DNA from: Microbacterium mangrovi
GTDB taxonomy: Bacteria; Actinomycetota; Actinomycetes; Actinomycetales; Microbacteriaceae
DNA: 64,000 bases
Assembly (NCBI RefSeq): GCF_000802305.1
Contig: NZ_JTDK01000014.1
Coordinates: 124,001-188,000, forward strand
Direction of reading: 5' to 3'
Shown: positions 34,700 to 42,721 of the stretch, in pieces
Layout: every line of letters starts with the position of its first letter
Numbering within the stretch: position 1 is the first letter of the stretch
The notes under the pieces: model-generated
Databases searched by the model: none
Told to the model about the DNA's origin: nothing
Seen by the model: only the letters and a program-made list of their open reading frames with translations
Program-made: the position numbers and the translations under genes

Positions 34700-35551
34700 A
34701 TGAGGTCGACTGCCGCCGTCCGGGCGCTCTGGGCGTCGTCGCATCCCGGTCCGACCCTGGTGGTGACCGCCCTCGCCGCCGCTCTCGGCGTCGCGATCGG
34801 ACTCGCCCCGTGGCGCCTCGTGATCCTCGTGGCCGCAGTGCTGCTGGGACAGATCTCGGTGGGTCTGTCGAACGACGCCCTGGATGCCGCGCGCGACCGC
34901 GCGGTCGCGCGACCCGACAAGCCGCTCGCGCGGGGCGACGTCGGGCTCCGCACCGCTTGGGTGACTGCGTACGGCGCGCTCGCCGTTGCGCTGGCGCTGT
35001 CGGCACTGCTCGGATGGCGGATGCTGGCCGCTCACGCACTGGCCCTGGGATCGGCGTGGGCCTACAACGCCGGCCTGAAGTCGACGGTGTGGTCGATCGT
35101 GCCGTTCATCGTGAGCTTCGGCGTGTTCCCGAGCCTCGCGACGCTCTCGGCGCCTGACCCGGCGTTCGCGGCGGCCTGGGCATGGCTGGCGGGCGCGATG
35201 CTGGGCGCCGCCGTCCACCTGACGAACGTGCTGCCCGACCTCGACGACGACGCGCGCACCGGGGTGCGCGGCCTCCCGCATCGATGGGGCGCCCGCGTCT
35301 CGGCCGTGGTCGCCGCCGCGGCGATGCTGGTCGGCGCGACGGCGGTCCTCCTCGGCGCCTCCGGTCGGGACCTGTCGGCGGTCCCGCCGCTGTCCTGGGT
35401 CCTGTTCGGGGGAGCGGTCGCCCTGGCGGTGATCGTGGTCGCGCTCGCTCTGCTGCGACCGCCGACCCGGATGCTCTTCCGCCTGGTCATGGTCGCCGCA
35501 CTGCTGCTGGCCGCGCAGCTCGTCGTGTCGGGCGGTGCGCTCGTCGGCTGA
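34700..35551 (+). CDS. UbiA-family prenyltransferase
   Basis: The 283-residue membrane protein has about eight to nine helices and both Asp-rich motifs of UbiA prenyltransferases: NDALDAARD (about 56-64, NDxxDxxxD) and DLDDDARTG (about 180-188). It would transfer an isoprenoid chain to an aromatic acceptor in the membrane. ATG 34700 is preferred because the translation upstream looks non-coding; a TATTCT -10-like hexamer lies 9 nt before it. It is convergent with the type III polyketide operon (36-bp gap), whose phenolic product could be its acceptor, which is inference. Confidence 0.9.
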   Translation: MRSTAAVRALWASSHPGPTLVVTALAAALGVAIGLAPWRLVILVAAVLLGQISVGLSNDALDAARDRAVARPDKPLARGDVGLRTAWVTAYGALAVALALSALLGWRMLAAHALALGSAWAYNAGLKSTVWSIVPFIVSFGVFPSLATLSAPDPAFAAAWAWLAGAMLGAAVHLTNVLPDLDDDARTGVRGLPHRWGARVSAVVAAAAMLVGATAVLLGASGRDLSAVPPLSWVLFGGAVALAVIVVALALLRPPTRMLFRLVMVAALLLAAQLVVSGGALVG

Positions 35552-35587
35552 GCCGATCGCGCCGGGCGGCCGCGCAGAAGCCGATCG

Positions 35588-36730
35588 TTACGCGTCGGCG
35601 TCGAACCCCATCGCATACGCCTTGGCGAAGACGCTGCCCAGCGGGGGAGTGAGCATCCCTCGCACGGCGACGCTGCGCAGGCGATGAGCGGGGAGCGGCA
35701 GCGCCTGCCCGAGTCGCGTGTTGACGGCAGCGAGCCGTGCCGCGGTGCGGGCGGATGCGACCCGCCGGCGTTCCCACGCGTCAAGCTCGGCATCGGGGGC
35801 GTTCCCCGTGCGCACCCACTCGGCCAGAAGGGGTGCGAGACCGACAGCGTCGAGGAAGCCGAGGTTCATGCCCTGGCCGCCGATCGGGCTCACCTCGTGT
35901 GCCGCATCGCCGATCACCACGACGCGTCGCCGCCGCAGTCGGGGCGCGACGATCGCTCGCACGCCGAAGGCCGTGGCATCCTCGACGGCGTCCGCGGCGC
36001 CCGCCTCGCCTCGCATGGCGAGCGCCTCCCGCAGCCGCGAGACGCGGGCTCGTGGGTCGGGGTCGGCGTCGGTCGGATCCCATGCGACGAACCGGCGGCG
36101 TCCGCCGGGGAGCGGAAACGACTCGAGCACGCCCTCGCGCGCGAGGTTCACGACCGCGACGTCGGCATCGGGGCGCGGCGGCGCGTCGAGGTCGGTCATG
36201 AGGTAGCGGTCGCGGTAGTCGGTGCGGTGCAGGCCGGCTCGGCGATAGACGAGGCCGCGACCCCCTGCACCTGTGGCGACGACGAGGATCTTCGCATCCA
36301 CCTCGAGTGGTCCCGCCTCGGTCACGATCTCGACCCGCACCGTTCGGTCGCACTCGCGCAGACCCGTCACCCGGGCGCCACGAATCGGCGTGGGCGCGGC
36401 GGATGCCAGCACGGCCTCGGTCTCCGACTGCGGGAGCGTGGCGACGAAGGGGAACCGCGTCGAAAGACGGTCGAAGCGAACGACCCCGAGTACGCGGCCG
36501 TCCGCGCGGGCCTCCCCCCGCCGCACGCGAAGAGCCTTGTCGAGGAGCCGCTCGGTCACGCCCGACTGCTCGAGGGCGGCGAGCGTCGTCGCATGGATGC
36601 CGATCGCACGACTGCCGGGAGCGGATCGGGGACGCTGCTCGTACAGCCCGACGTCCACGCCGCGACGGGTGAGCTCCTCCGCGAGCAGCATCCCGACGGC
36701 ACCCGCACCGACGACGACGACGTCAGGCAC
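35588..36730 (-). CDS. FAD-dependent aromatic hydroxylase (SrsC-like)
   Basis: A 380-residue group A flavoprotein monooxygenase: GxGxxG in VVVGAGAVGMLLAEEL (about 4-19), GSRAIGIHATTL (about 39-50), a DG-like middle region, and the C-terminal GDAAHEVSPIGGQGMNLGF (about 272-290) that binds FAD. Such enzymes hydroxylate phenols with NAD(P)H and O2. It overlaps the methyltransferase stop by 8 bp. In Streptomyces griseus, SrsC in the same gene order hydroxylates alkylresorcinols to hydroquinones; a matching role here is inferred from the operon. Confidence 0.9.
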   Translation of the reverse strand: MPDVVVVGAGAVGMLLAEELTRRGVDVGLYEQRPRSAPGSRAIGIHATTLAALEQSGVTERLLDKALRVRRGEARADGRVLGVVRFDRLSTRFPFVATLPQSETEAVLASAAPTPIRGARVTGLRECDRTVRVEIVTEAGPLEVDAKILVVATGAGGRGLVYRRAGLHRTDYRDRYLMTDLDAPPRPDADVAVVNLAREGVLESFPLPGGRRRFVAWDPTDADPDPRARVSRLREALAMRGEAGAADAVEDATAFGVRAIVAPRLRRRRVVVIGDAAHEVSPIGGQGMNLGFLDAVGLAPLLAEWVRTGNAPDAELDAWERRRVASARTAARLAAVNTRLGQALPLPAHRLRSVAVRGMLTPPLGSVFAKAYAMGFDADA

Positions 36731-37424
36731 GCGCGTCCGCGATGGCGAGAAGGCGGAAGGGTGCGGGCGTCTTCACGGTCCACCGGCCCGGATGCGTGCG
36801 CCCGAGTTCGTCGCGCAGCTCCGCCGCGGTGAAGCTGCGCCTGATCGATCTCAGCCCGTCGGTGCGCAGGAACGTCCCCGGCGCGAGGGGCGTGATGCCG
36901 ATGGCGTACAGCGCGTAGGGGAGTCGGCCGCGAGCGATGTCGCCGTGCAGCACGAGACCCTGCGAGAGCCGGAGCGACAGGTCGACGAACTCCTCGAGCC
37001 GACCGCCGAGGTGGTGGAGCACATGATTCGACAGGACGATGTCGAAGGCCTCTCCCGCGGCGGCGAGCTGGGCGGCATCGACGCACCGGAATTCCACGGA
37101 CCGCGACGACCGCTCGCGCGCGACGGCGATGGCCCGCGGGTCGGGGTCGGCGCCGACCCAGCTCACCTCGAAGCCGTCTCGTTCCGAAGCCGTGGCGAGC
37201 TGCGAGACGACGTCGCCGCCGCCGCATCCGAGATCGAGCACCCGTGCCGGGCGCCCGAGCCCCGCCAGCCACGGGCGCACGGTCGACCGGTACGTGCCGC
37301 TCCACGCCGACACGAACCGGTTCACGACGGCGAACCGGCGCAGAGTCGCCGAAAGTCGCTCCTCGTCGCAGGCGGGATCGTCCATCAATTCGGAAAGATC
37401 GTCGTCGCGAACGGCGAGGTTCAT
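36723..37424 (-). CDS. SAM-dependent methyltransferase (SrsB-like position)
   Basis: The 233-residue class I methyltransferase has motif I VLDLGCGGGDV (about 63-73), an acidic post-motif VGADPDP (about 89-95) and SNHVLHHLGG (about 131-140), typical of UbiE/COQ5-like or O-methyltransferases. It starts at ATG 37424, overlapping the polyketide-synthase stop by 4 bp. Its place between the type III synthase and the hydroxylase is the same as SrsB, which methylates a phenolic oxygen in Streptomyces griseus. The acceptor here is inferred. Confidence 0.9.
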   Translation of the reverse strand: MNLAVRDDDLSELMDDPACDEERLSATLRRFAVVNRFVSAWSGTYRSTVRPWLAGLGRPARVLDLGCGGGDVVSQLATASERDGFEVSWVGADPDPRAIAVARERSSRSVEFRCVDAAQLAAAGEAFDIVLSNHVLHHLGGRLEEFVDLSLRLSQGLVLHGDIARGRLPYALYAIGITPLAPGTFLRTDGLRSIRRSFTAAELRDELGRTHPGRWTVKTPAPFRLLAIADARA

Positions 37425-38545
37425 GCCGCGCGCCTCAGGGTGAGCAGCGCCGACTCCACGGTCAGGCCCGGGCCGAAGGCGAGTGCCGCGACCCGCGCAC
37501 CGTCGCCGATCACCGGATCGCCCATGAGCGAGCGCAGGATGAACAGCACCGTCGGGCTCGACATGTTGCCGTAGTCGCGCAGGACGCGACGCGACGCGTC
37601 CACCGCGCCCGGGGCGAGCTCGAGTCCGGCTTCGACGCGATCCAGCACGCTGCGCCCGCCCGGATGCACCGCCCAGACGTCGGGTGCGGCATCCGCTCCG
37701 AGGAATCCGTCCACGGCCGCCCGGATCTCGCGGCCGATGATGCGGGGGACCTCTGCGGTCAGGGTCATCGTGAACCCGCTGTCGCCGATCGTCCACACCA
37801 TGTCGCTCTCGCCCTCCCCGGTGAGCGCCGTGGCGAAGCGCCCGAGCTCGAGCGACGCGACGCCTCTCGGTGGCGCGGTGGTCACGACGGCGGCCGCGGC
37901 CCCATCGGCGAACACGGAGGAGGCGACGATCTGCTGCGGATCCGCCGACGACTGGATGTGCAGCGTGCACAGTTCGGCGCAGACGACGAGGACGACCGCC
38001 CCCGGCTGCGCCGCCGTGATTCGTGCCGCGAGCCGCAGCGCGGGCAGCGCCGCGGCGCAGCCGATGAAGCCGAGGTGATAGCGCTCGACGGTGTCGGGCA
38101 GGCCGAGGTCGCGCACCAGCCGGTAGTCCGGACCGGGCGCGAAGAATCCGGTGCACGAGACCGTCACGACGTGGGTGACGTCGGCGGGCACGAGCCGGGC
38201 ATCCGTCAGCGCCGACCGCGCCGCCTCGGCATACAGTGCGGGCGCCAGGCGGGTGTAGGCGTCGTTGCGCTCGCCCGTGGTGGGCCGCGCCAGCACGTCG
38301 TCGCGGCCCAGGAACTCCACCCCCGCGTGCCCGTCGTCGGAGACGGAGGAGGGGGTCGCGAGATGCGCGAACTGTGTCAGCACGGTGTGTCGGGTGTCGA
38401 TGGCGGCCGCGTCGAAGGACGCGCGGATGCGACGCTGCGCAAGACGGTCCAGGCCGGGCTGCGCAGCGAAGAAGTCCCGCACGCGATCCTGCCTGACGCG
38501 CGTCGGCGGCACCGCCGTGCCGATGGCCACGATGCGTGCTGTCAT
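37421..38545 (-). CDS. Type III polyketide synthase
   Basis: The 374-residue protein is a chalcone-synthase-like enzyme with the full catalytic triad: Cys163 (GFIGCAAAL), His294 (VHPGGRS) and Asn327 (YGNMSS). It extends an acyl-CoA starter with malonyl-CoA; bacterial homologues in such operons make alkylresorcinols or alkylpyrones from long-chain starters. The ATG at 38545 has no Shine-Dalgarno but a TTAGGT hexamer ends 6 nt before it, consistent with a leaderless mRNA. It is the first gene of a three-gene operon with the methyltransferase and hydroxylase. Confidence 0.94.
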   Translation of the reverse strand: MTARIVAIGTAVPPTRVRQDRVRDFFAAQPGLDRLAQRRIRASFDAAAIDTRHTVLTQFAHLATPSSVSDDGHAGVEFLGRDDVLARPTTGERNDAYTRLAPALYAEAARSALTDARLVPADVTHVVTVSCTGFFAPGPDYRLVRDLGLPDTVERYHLGFIGCAAALPALRLAARITAAQPGAVVLVVCAELCTLHIQSSADPQQIVASSVFADGAAAAVVTTAPPRGVASLELGRFATALTGEGESDMVWTIGDSGFTMTLTAEVPRIIGREIRAAVDGFLGADAAPDVWAVHPGGRSVLDRVEAGLELAPGAVDASRRVLRDYGNMSSPTVLFILRSLMGDPVIGDGARVAALAFGPGLTVESALLTLRRAA

Positions 38546-38608
38546 GGAGTCACCTAACCATGACCCGCCCACGGCGTCACACGGGCTTGCGTGCCGGACT
38601 GGATCGCA

Positions 38609-39121
38609 CTAGACGGCGTGGGGCAGGGCGTGGGCGATGCGGGGCCACTCGTCGTCCGCCCAGGCGTCGATGAGCTGCTCGCGATCGTCGATGGAGGATG
38701 CCGGGAATGCCAGCCCGCGCGTGGGAACGCTGGCGCCGAGTTCGACGAGCAACGGGCGGAGCGCAACTTCCACGGCGAGGGCGTGGGCAGGGCTCCCGAT
38801 GGTGAGGACCGGAACGGCGGTCACCGCACCGAGCGCATCGGACCCGTAGCGGTCGAGGAACGCTTTGAGCAATCCGGTGTACGTCGCCTTGTACGTGGGG
38901 CTCGCCACGACCAGCACCGTCGAGTTCGCAACGCGCTCCAGCAGGGAGTCGATCTCCGGGGCGGGAAACGTGAACAACGACGGCGCGACGTCTGCGAGTT
39001 CGATCGTCGGGTCGACCGCGGAACCGCTGCGGCGCGCGAGAGCGGCCGCGACCTCCTCGGCGACCTGTCGAGTGCGTGAGGCACGCTGCGGGTTTCCGAC
39101 CAGCACGGTGATCGTGGTCAT
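38609..39121 (-). CDS. NADPH-dependent FMN reductase (SsuE/MsuE-like)
   Basis: A 170-residue flavodoxin-like reductase: N-terminal TVLVGNPQRASRTRQ (about 5-19) binds the FMN phosphate, and ASPTYKATYTGLLKAFLD (about 74-91) is the hallmark of SsuE-type NADPH:FMN reductases. It would supply reduced FMN to the two flavin-dependent monooxygenases encoded divergently. ATG 39121 follows GAGGGAAGAG. Its stop is 63 bp from the polyketide-synthase start on the same strand, so some read-through is possible. Confidence 0.9.
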   Translation of the reverse strand: MTTITVLVGNPQRASRTRQVAEEVAAALARRSGSAVDPTIELADVAPSLFTFPAPEIDSLLERVANSTVLVVASPTYKATYTGLLKAFLDRYGSDALGAVTAVPVLTIGSPAHALAVEVALRPLLVELGASVPTRGLAFPASSIDDREQLIDAWADDEWPRIAHALPHAV

Positions 39122-39196
39122 CTCGCTCTTCCCTCGACTCTCGATGTCTGCTGGCCGAAACGATAGGCCGGGAGCGGAGCCGGCCTCGGCGCCGAC

Positions 39197-39279
39197 CGTC
39201 ACGCGGCGTCACGGGGTCGTCACAGGACGACACCTGCTCGCGCGTCGTCGCACGGGCACCGCGCGTCACGATTCGTCAC
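39197..39279. promoter_or_regulatory. Helically phased CGTCAC repeats
   Basis: CGTCAC occurs five times: 39197, 39207, 39218, 39264 and 39274 (first bases). Spacings are 10, 11, 46 and 10 bp, so copies fall on one face of the helix in two groups. The region separates the FMN-reductase gene from the monooxygenase genes, where a shared regulator would bind. Confidence 0.6.
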
Positions 39280-39341
39280 GTGCCGCCCCTTCGCGCAACA
39301 CCACCGCCGAGGGGCGCGCGGCCCTCCTAGTGTCGTCACTC

Positions 39342-39425
39342 ATGAGCACGACCGTCGCCGTATCCCCACCCCCGTCCGAGACGAACCCGACCCTGTCGTC
39401 AGCGGGCGCCGGAGCGACGTCGTGA
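39342..39425 (+). CDS. Possible leader peptide (27 aa)
   Basis: A 27-codon frame (MSTTVAVSPPPSETN..., no Cys) ends in a TGA that overlaps the GTG of the first monooxygenase. A TAGTGT -10-like box (39329-39334) ends 7 nt before its ATG, giving a possible leaderless mRNA. The Pro/Ser/Thr-rich product has no recognised domain. It may only serve translational coupling. Confidence 0.4.
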   Translation: MSTTVAVSPPPSETNPTLSSAGAGATS

Positions 39426-40642
39426 GCGCCGGCTTCGGACTGGGCGTCGCGCTGGACGGCGCCGGGTGGCATCCCGGGGCGTGGCGCGTGGAGACCGCTC
39501 GTCCGTCGGAGCTGTTCGACGGAGCGTACTGGGCGACCCTTGCGCGCACCGCAGAGGATGCCGGTGTCGACCTCCTCACCATCGAGGATCAGTTCGGCCT
39601 GCAGTCGCGTCTCTTCGACGACGTCGACCCGTCGATCACGGGCGAGGTCCGGGGGCGGCTCGATGCGGTCCTGCTCGCCAACTGGCTGGCCCCGCTCACC
39701 AGCCGCATCGGCCTCATCCCCACGGTCGCCACCACCCACACGGAGCCGTTCCACGTGTCCACGGCCATCGCGACCCTCGACTATGCGAGTCAGGGGCGTG
39801 CGGGGTGGCGTCCGGTCGCGTCGGCGAAACCGAGCGAGGCGGCACTGGTCGGGCGCCGCACGTTCCCGGCCCTTCGGCAGGAGGACATCGTCGACGGCGA
39901 GTTCCCGCAGGCGGTGGTGGACCGCTTCGCCGAGGCGGACGACGCGATCGAGGTGGTGCGGCGCCTGTGGGACTCGTGGGCGGACGACGCCGTGATCCGG
40001 GATGTCGCGACCGGCCGCTACATCGACCGCGACCGGCTGAACCACATCGACTTCGAGGGCGATTACTTCAGCGTCAAGGGTCCCTCGATCACGCCTCGGC
40101 CGCCCCAGGGGCAGCCGATCGTGGCGGTTCTCGCGCACGCCGCACTGCCGTATCGCCTGGCGGCACGGCAGGCCGATGTGGTCTTCGTCACCCCGCATGA
40201 CGACGCCGGCGCTGCCCGGATCGTCGACGAGGTGCGCGCACAGGAACGCGACGTGGATCGGCTCCGCACCCCGCTTCGCATCTGGGCCGACGTGATCGTC
40301 GTGCTCGAAGACACCGAGGAACAGGCCCGTCGCGAGCTCGCCCGGCTCGACGCGCTCGCCGGAACCCCGATCACGAGCGACGCGGTGGTCATCGCCTGCA
40401 CGGCCGAGACCGTGGTGCAGCGACTCGAGGCCTGGCGGCGGCTCGGCATCGAGGGTGCCCGCCTGCGCCCCGCGCGCCTCCCGGAAGACCTGGATCGGAT
40501 CGCGCGCGACCTCGTGCCGGCCCTGCAGGAGACCGGCCTGCGGGATGCCGCCGACGCACGGCCCGCGGGCACTCTCCGCTCCCGCCTCGGACTCCCCGTC
40601 GACACCCACAGCCACACCACCGCAAGGAGCGCCGTCGCATGA
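39422..40642 (+). CDS. LLM-class flavin-dependent monooxygenase
   Basis: The 406-residue protein is a bacterial-luciferase-like oxidoreductase of the NtaA/SnaA/SsuD superfamily: TIEDQFGLQSRLFDD (about 55-69), the ATTHTEPFHVSTAIATLDYAS (region about 102-122) and GRAGWRPV (about 123-130) are family landmarks of FMN-dependent sulfonate, nitrilotriacetate or thio-compound monooxygenases. It needs reduced FMN from a partner reductase, encoded divergently. It starts at GTG 39422 and its stop overlaps the next ATG by 4 bp. The substrate is unknown; a role in organosulfur use is an inference from the SsuE-like partner. Confidence 0.9.
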   Translation: MSAGFGLGVALDGAGWHPGAWRVETARPSELFDGAYWATLARTAEDAGVDLLTIEDQFGLQSRLFDDVDPSITGEVRGRLDAVLLANWLAPLTSRIGLIPTVATTHTEPFHVSTAIATLDYASQGRAGWRPVASAKPSEAALVGRRTFPALRQEDIVDGEFPQAVVDRFAEADDAIEVVRRLWDSWADDAVIRDVATGRYIDRDRLNHIDFEGDYFSVKGPSITPRPPQGQPIVAVLAHAALPYRLAARQADVVFVTPHDDAGAARIVDEVRAQERDVDRLRTPLRIWADVIVVLEDTEEQARRELARLDALAGTPITSDAVVIACTAETVVQRLEAWRRLGIEGARLRPARLPEDLDRIARDLVPALQETGLRDAADARPAGTLRSRLGLPVDTHSHTTARSAVA

Positions 40643-42027
40643 GCCCCCGCATCCACCCCGACACCGGAAAGCCGGTGAAGGAGGTCCACCTGGCCGCGCA
40701 CTTCCCGGGGGTGAACAGCACCACCGTCTGGAGCGACCCGGCATCCGGCAGCCAGATCGACTTCGCGAGCTTCGAGCACTTCGCCCGCACCGCCGAGCGC
40801 GGCAGGTTCGACTACCTGTTCCTCGCCGAAGGTCTGCGCCTGCGCGAGCACCGCGGCCGCATCCACGATCTCGACGTCGTCGGGCGGCCGAACACGCTCG
40901 CCGTCCTCGCCGCGATCGCCGCGGTCACCGAACGCATCGGGCTCGTCGGCACCCTCAGCAGCACGTTCAACGAGCCGTACGAGCTGGCCCGGCAGCTGCA
41001 GACCCTCGACCTGCTCTCCGGCGGGCGCGCCGGGTGGAACGTCGTCACCAGCTCGGACGCCTTCACCGGAGCGAACTTCCGGCGCGGCGGATTCCTCGAC
41101 CACGCCGACCGGTACACGCGGGCGGGGGAGTTCATCGACGTGGCGCGCGAGGTCTGGGACTCGTGGGCGCCCGCCGCCCTGGTCGCCGACCGGCGGTCCG
41201 GGCGTTTCCTCGCCGACGATGCCCTCATCCGCATCGACCACCACGGTCCGCAGTTCGACGTCACCGGCTACGGCACCCTGCCGCGCAGCCCGCAGGGGCA
41301 TCCCGTCATCGTGCAGGCGGGCGACTCCGCCGAGGGTCGCGAGCTGGCCGCGGCGAAGGCCGAGATCGTCTTCTCCCTGCACTCCGAGTTCGACGACGGC
41401 CGGGCGTTCTACGCGGACGTGAAGTCGCGGCTGGCATCCTACGGGCGCGAACGCGACGACCTCAAGATCCTCCCCGCCGTCACGTTCGTGCTCGGCGACA
41501 CCGCCGAGGATGCCGCGGAACGCAGTCGCGAGATCGCGCTGCAGCAGGTGAGCCCGCAGACCGCGATCGCGTTCCTCGAACAGGTCTGGGGCCGCGACCT
41601 GTCGGCGTACGACCCCGACGGCCCGCTGCCCGAGATCGACCCGGACACGAGCGGCATCTCGGTCACACGCGGGCGGGTGCGTCACGGCGCCGACCCGCTC
41701 GAGACCGCGCGGCGCTGGCGGGAGCTCGCGGCGCGCGACGGGCTCAGCATCCGCGATCTCGCGATCCGGGTCTCGTCCCGGCACTCGTTCGTGGGCACGC
41801 CGCAGCACGTTGCGGCCGAGATCGACCGGTACGTCCAGGGGGATGCCGCCGACGGCTTCGTCGTCGTCGGGCACCTCACGCCGGGCGGGCTCGACGAGTT
41901 CACCGACCGGGTGATCCCCGAACTGCAGGAGCGCGGGGTGTTCCGCACCGAATACCCCGAGGGTGCCACCCTGCGCGACCTCCTCGGCGTGCGGCCCCCG
42001 GCGCGGGTACCCGCCCTCACGCCGTGA
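40639..42027 (+). CDS. LLM-class monooxygenase, NtaA/SnaA/DszA type
   Basis: A 462-residue FMN-dependent monooxygenase whose length and landmarks (HFPGVNSTTVW, about 16-26; FLAEGLRLREH, about 60-70; SGGRAGWNVVTSSD, about 129-142; FDVTGYG and PQGHPVIVQAG, about 208-228) fit the NtaA/SnaA/DszA branch. These enzymes oxidise nitrilotriacetate, pristinamycin or sulfones. It is translationally coupled to the shorter paralogue upstream, so the pair may act on successive intermediates of one compound. Confidence 0.92.
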   Translation: MSPRIHPDTGKPVKEVHLAAHFPGVNSTTVWSDPASGSQIDFASFEHFARTAERGRFDYLFLAEGLRLREHRGRIHDLDVVGRPNTLAVLAAIAAVTERIGLVGTLSSTFNEPYELARQLQTLDLLSGGRAGWNVVTSSDAFTGANFRRGGFLDHADRYTRAGEFIDVAREVWDSWAPAALVADRRSGRFLADDALIRIDHHGPQFDVTGYGTLPRSPQGHPVIVQAGDSAEGRELAAAKAEIVFSLHSEFDDGRAFYADVKSRLASYGRERDDLKILPAVTFVLGDTAEDAAERSREIALQQVSPQTAIAFLEQVWGRDLSAYDPDGPLPEIDPDTSGISVTRGRVRHGADPLETARRWRELAARDGLSIRDLAIRVSSRHSFVGTPQHVAAEIDRYVQGDAADGFVVVGHLTPGGLDEFTDRVIPELQERGVFRTEYPEGATLRDLLGVRPPARVPALTP

Positions 42028-42106
42028 CGGCTGCACGCGCCCGGCGCTGAGCGCCGGCGCCTCCGCCCGGCGTTACGCTCGGAGAGGGGGAAGGTGCTGT
42101 TCGATC

Positions 42107-42616
42107 ATGCAGGGTGACGCGTCAGCCTTCGCCGGGGGCTCGAATCAATCCGGCGGTGTGCCCGCGGTCACTGACGCGCGCCTCCCGATCCGGTGGGTGG
42201 TCTGGGCCGGAATCGGATGGCTCGTCGTCGTCGCCGGGTGGCTCATCGCAGACGGAGCCATCGTGATGTCCATCCCCGGCTCACCGGCCGCTGCGGCCTG
42301 GACGACGTGGGCCATCCCCGGGTTGGTGGTCGCTGCGACGATCGGATACGGGGCGCTCCTCGGTCAGGGACGACGCAGCGTGATGATCTGGTTCGCGGCG
42401 TTGGTCGGCGCCCTCGCGCAGATTCTCAGCTACATCCTCGTGACGGTCATCACCGCCGGACCCCATGCGTCCCTCGACGTGACCGCCGGGCTGATTCTTC
42501 TCGCACTCCCCGTCTTCGTGATGCTGGCCGCACTTCTGTGGATCGGGGCAGGAACAGCTGCCGTCGTTCGCCAGATCCGGACGCGGTCGAAGGGTCGATC
42601 TCCTCGCCTGAAGTGA
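42107..42616 (+). CDS. Membrane protein, unknown
   Basis: The 169-residue protein has four membrane helices (about 27-47, 62-83, 88-110, 125-150; IWFAALVGALAQILSYILV is the clearest) and a short basic tail (RTRSKGRSPRLK). GGAGAGGGGGAAGG precedes the ATG at 42107 and a TACGCT -10 box is at 42074-42079, so it has its own promoter. I do not recognise the family. It lies between the monooxygenases and the phytochrome gene on the same strand. Confidence 0.65.
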   Translation: MQGDASAFAGGSNQSGGVPAVTDARLPIRWVVWAGIGWLVVVAGWLIADGAIVMSIPGSPAAAAWTTWAIPGLVVAATIGYGALLGQGRRSVMIWFAALVGALAQILSYILVTVITAGPHASLDVTAGLILLALPVFVMLAALLWIGAGTAAVVRQIRTRSKGRSPRLK

Positions 42617-42721
42617 TCCGGAGCATCCGGTCGTCCAGTCGAGCGGGCCCCCCTTTCAGGGCCGGTGGCTTACGGTGGGAGTGGTGGTCGACTCGCGGCG
42701 CCTGCGCGAGAGGACTCACTC

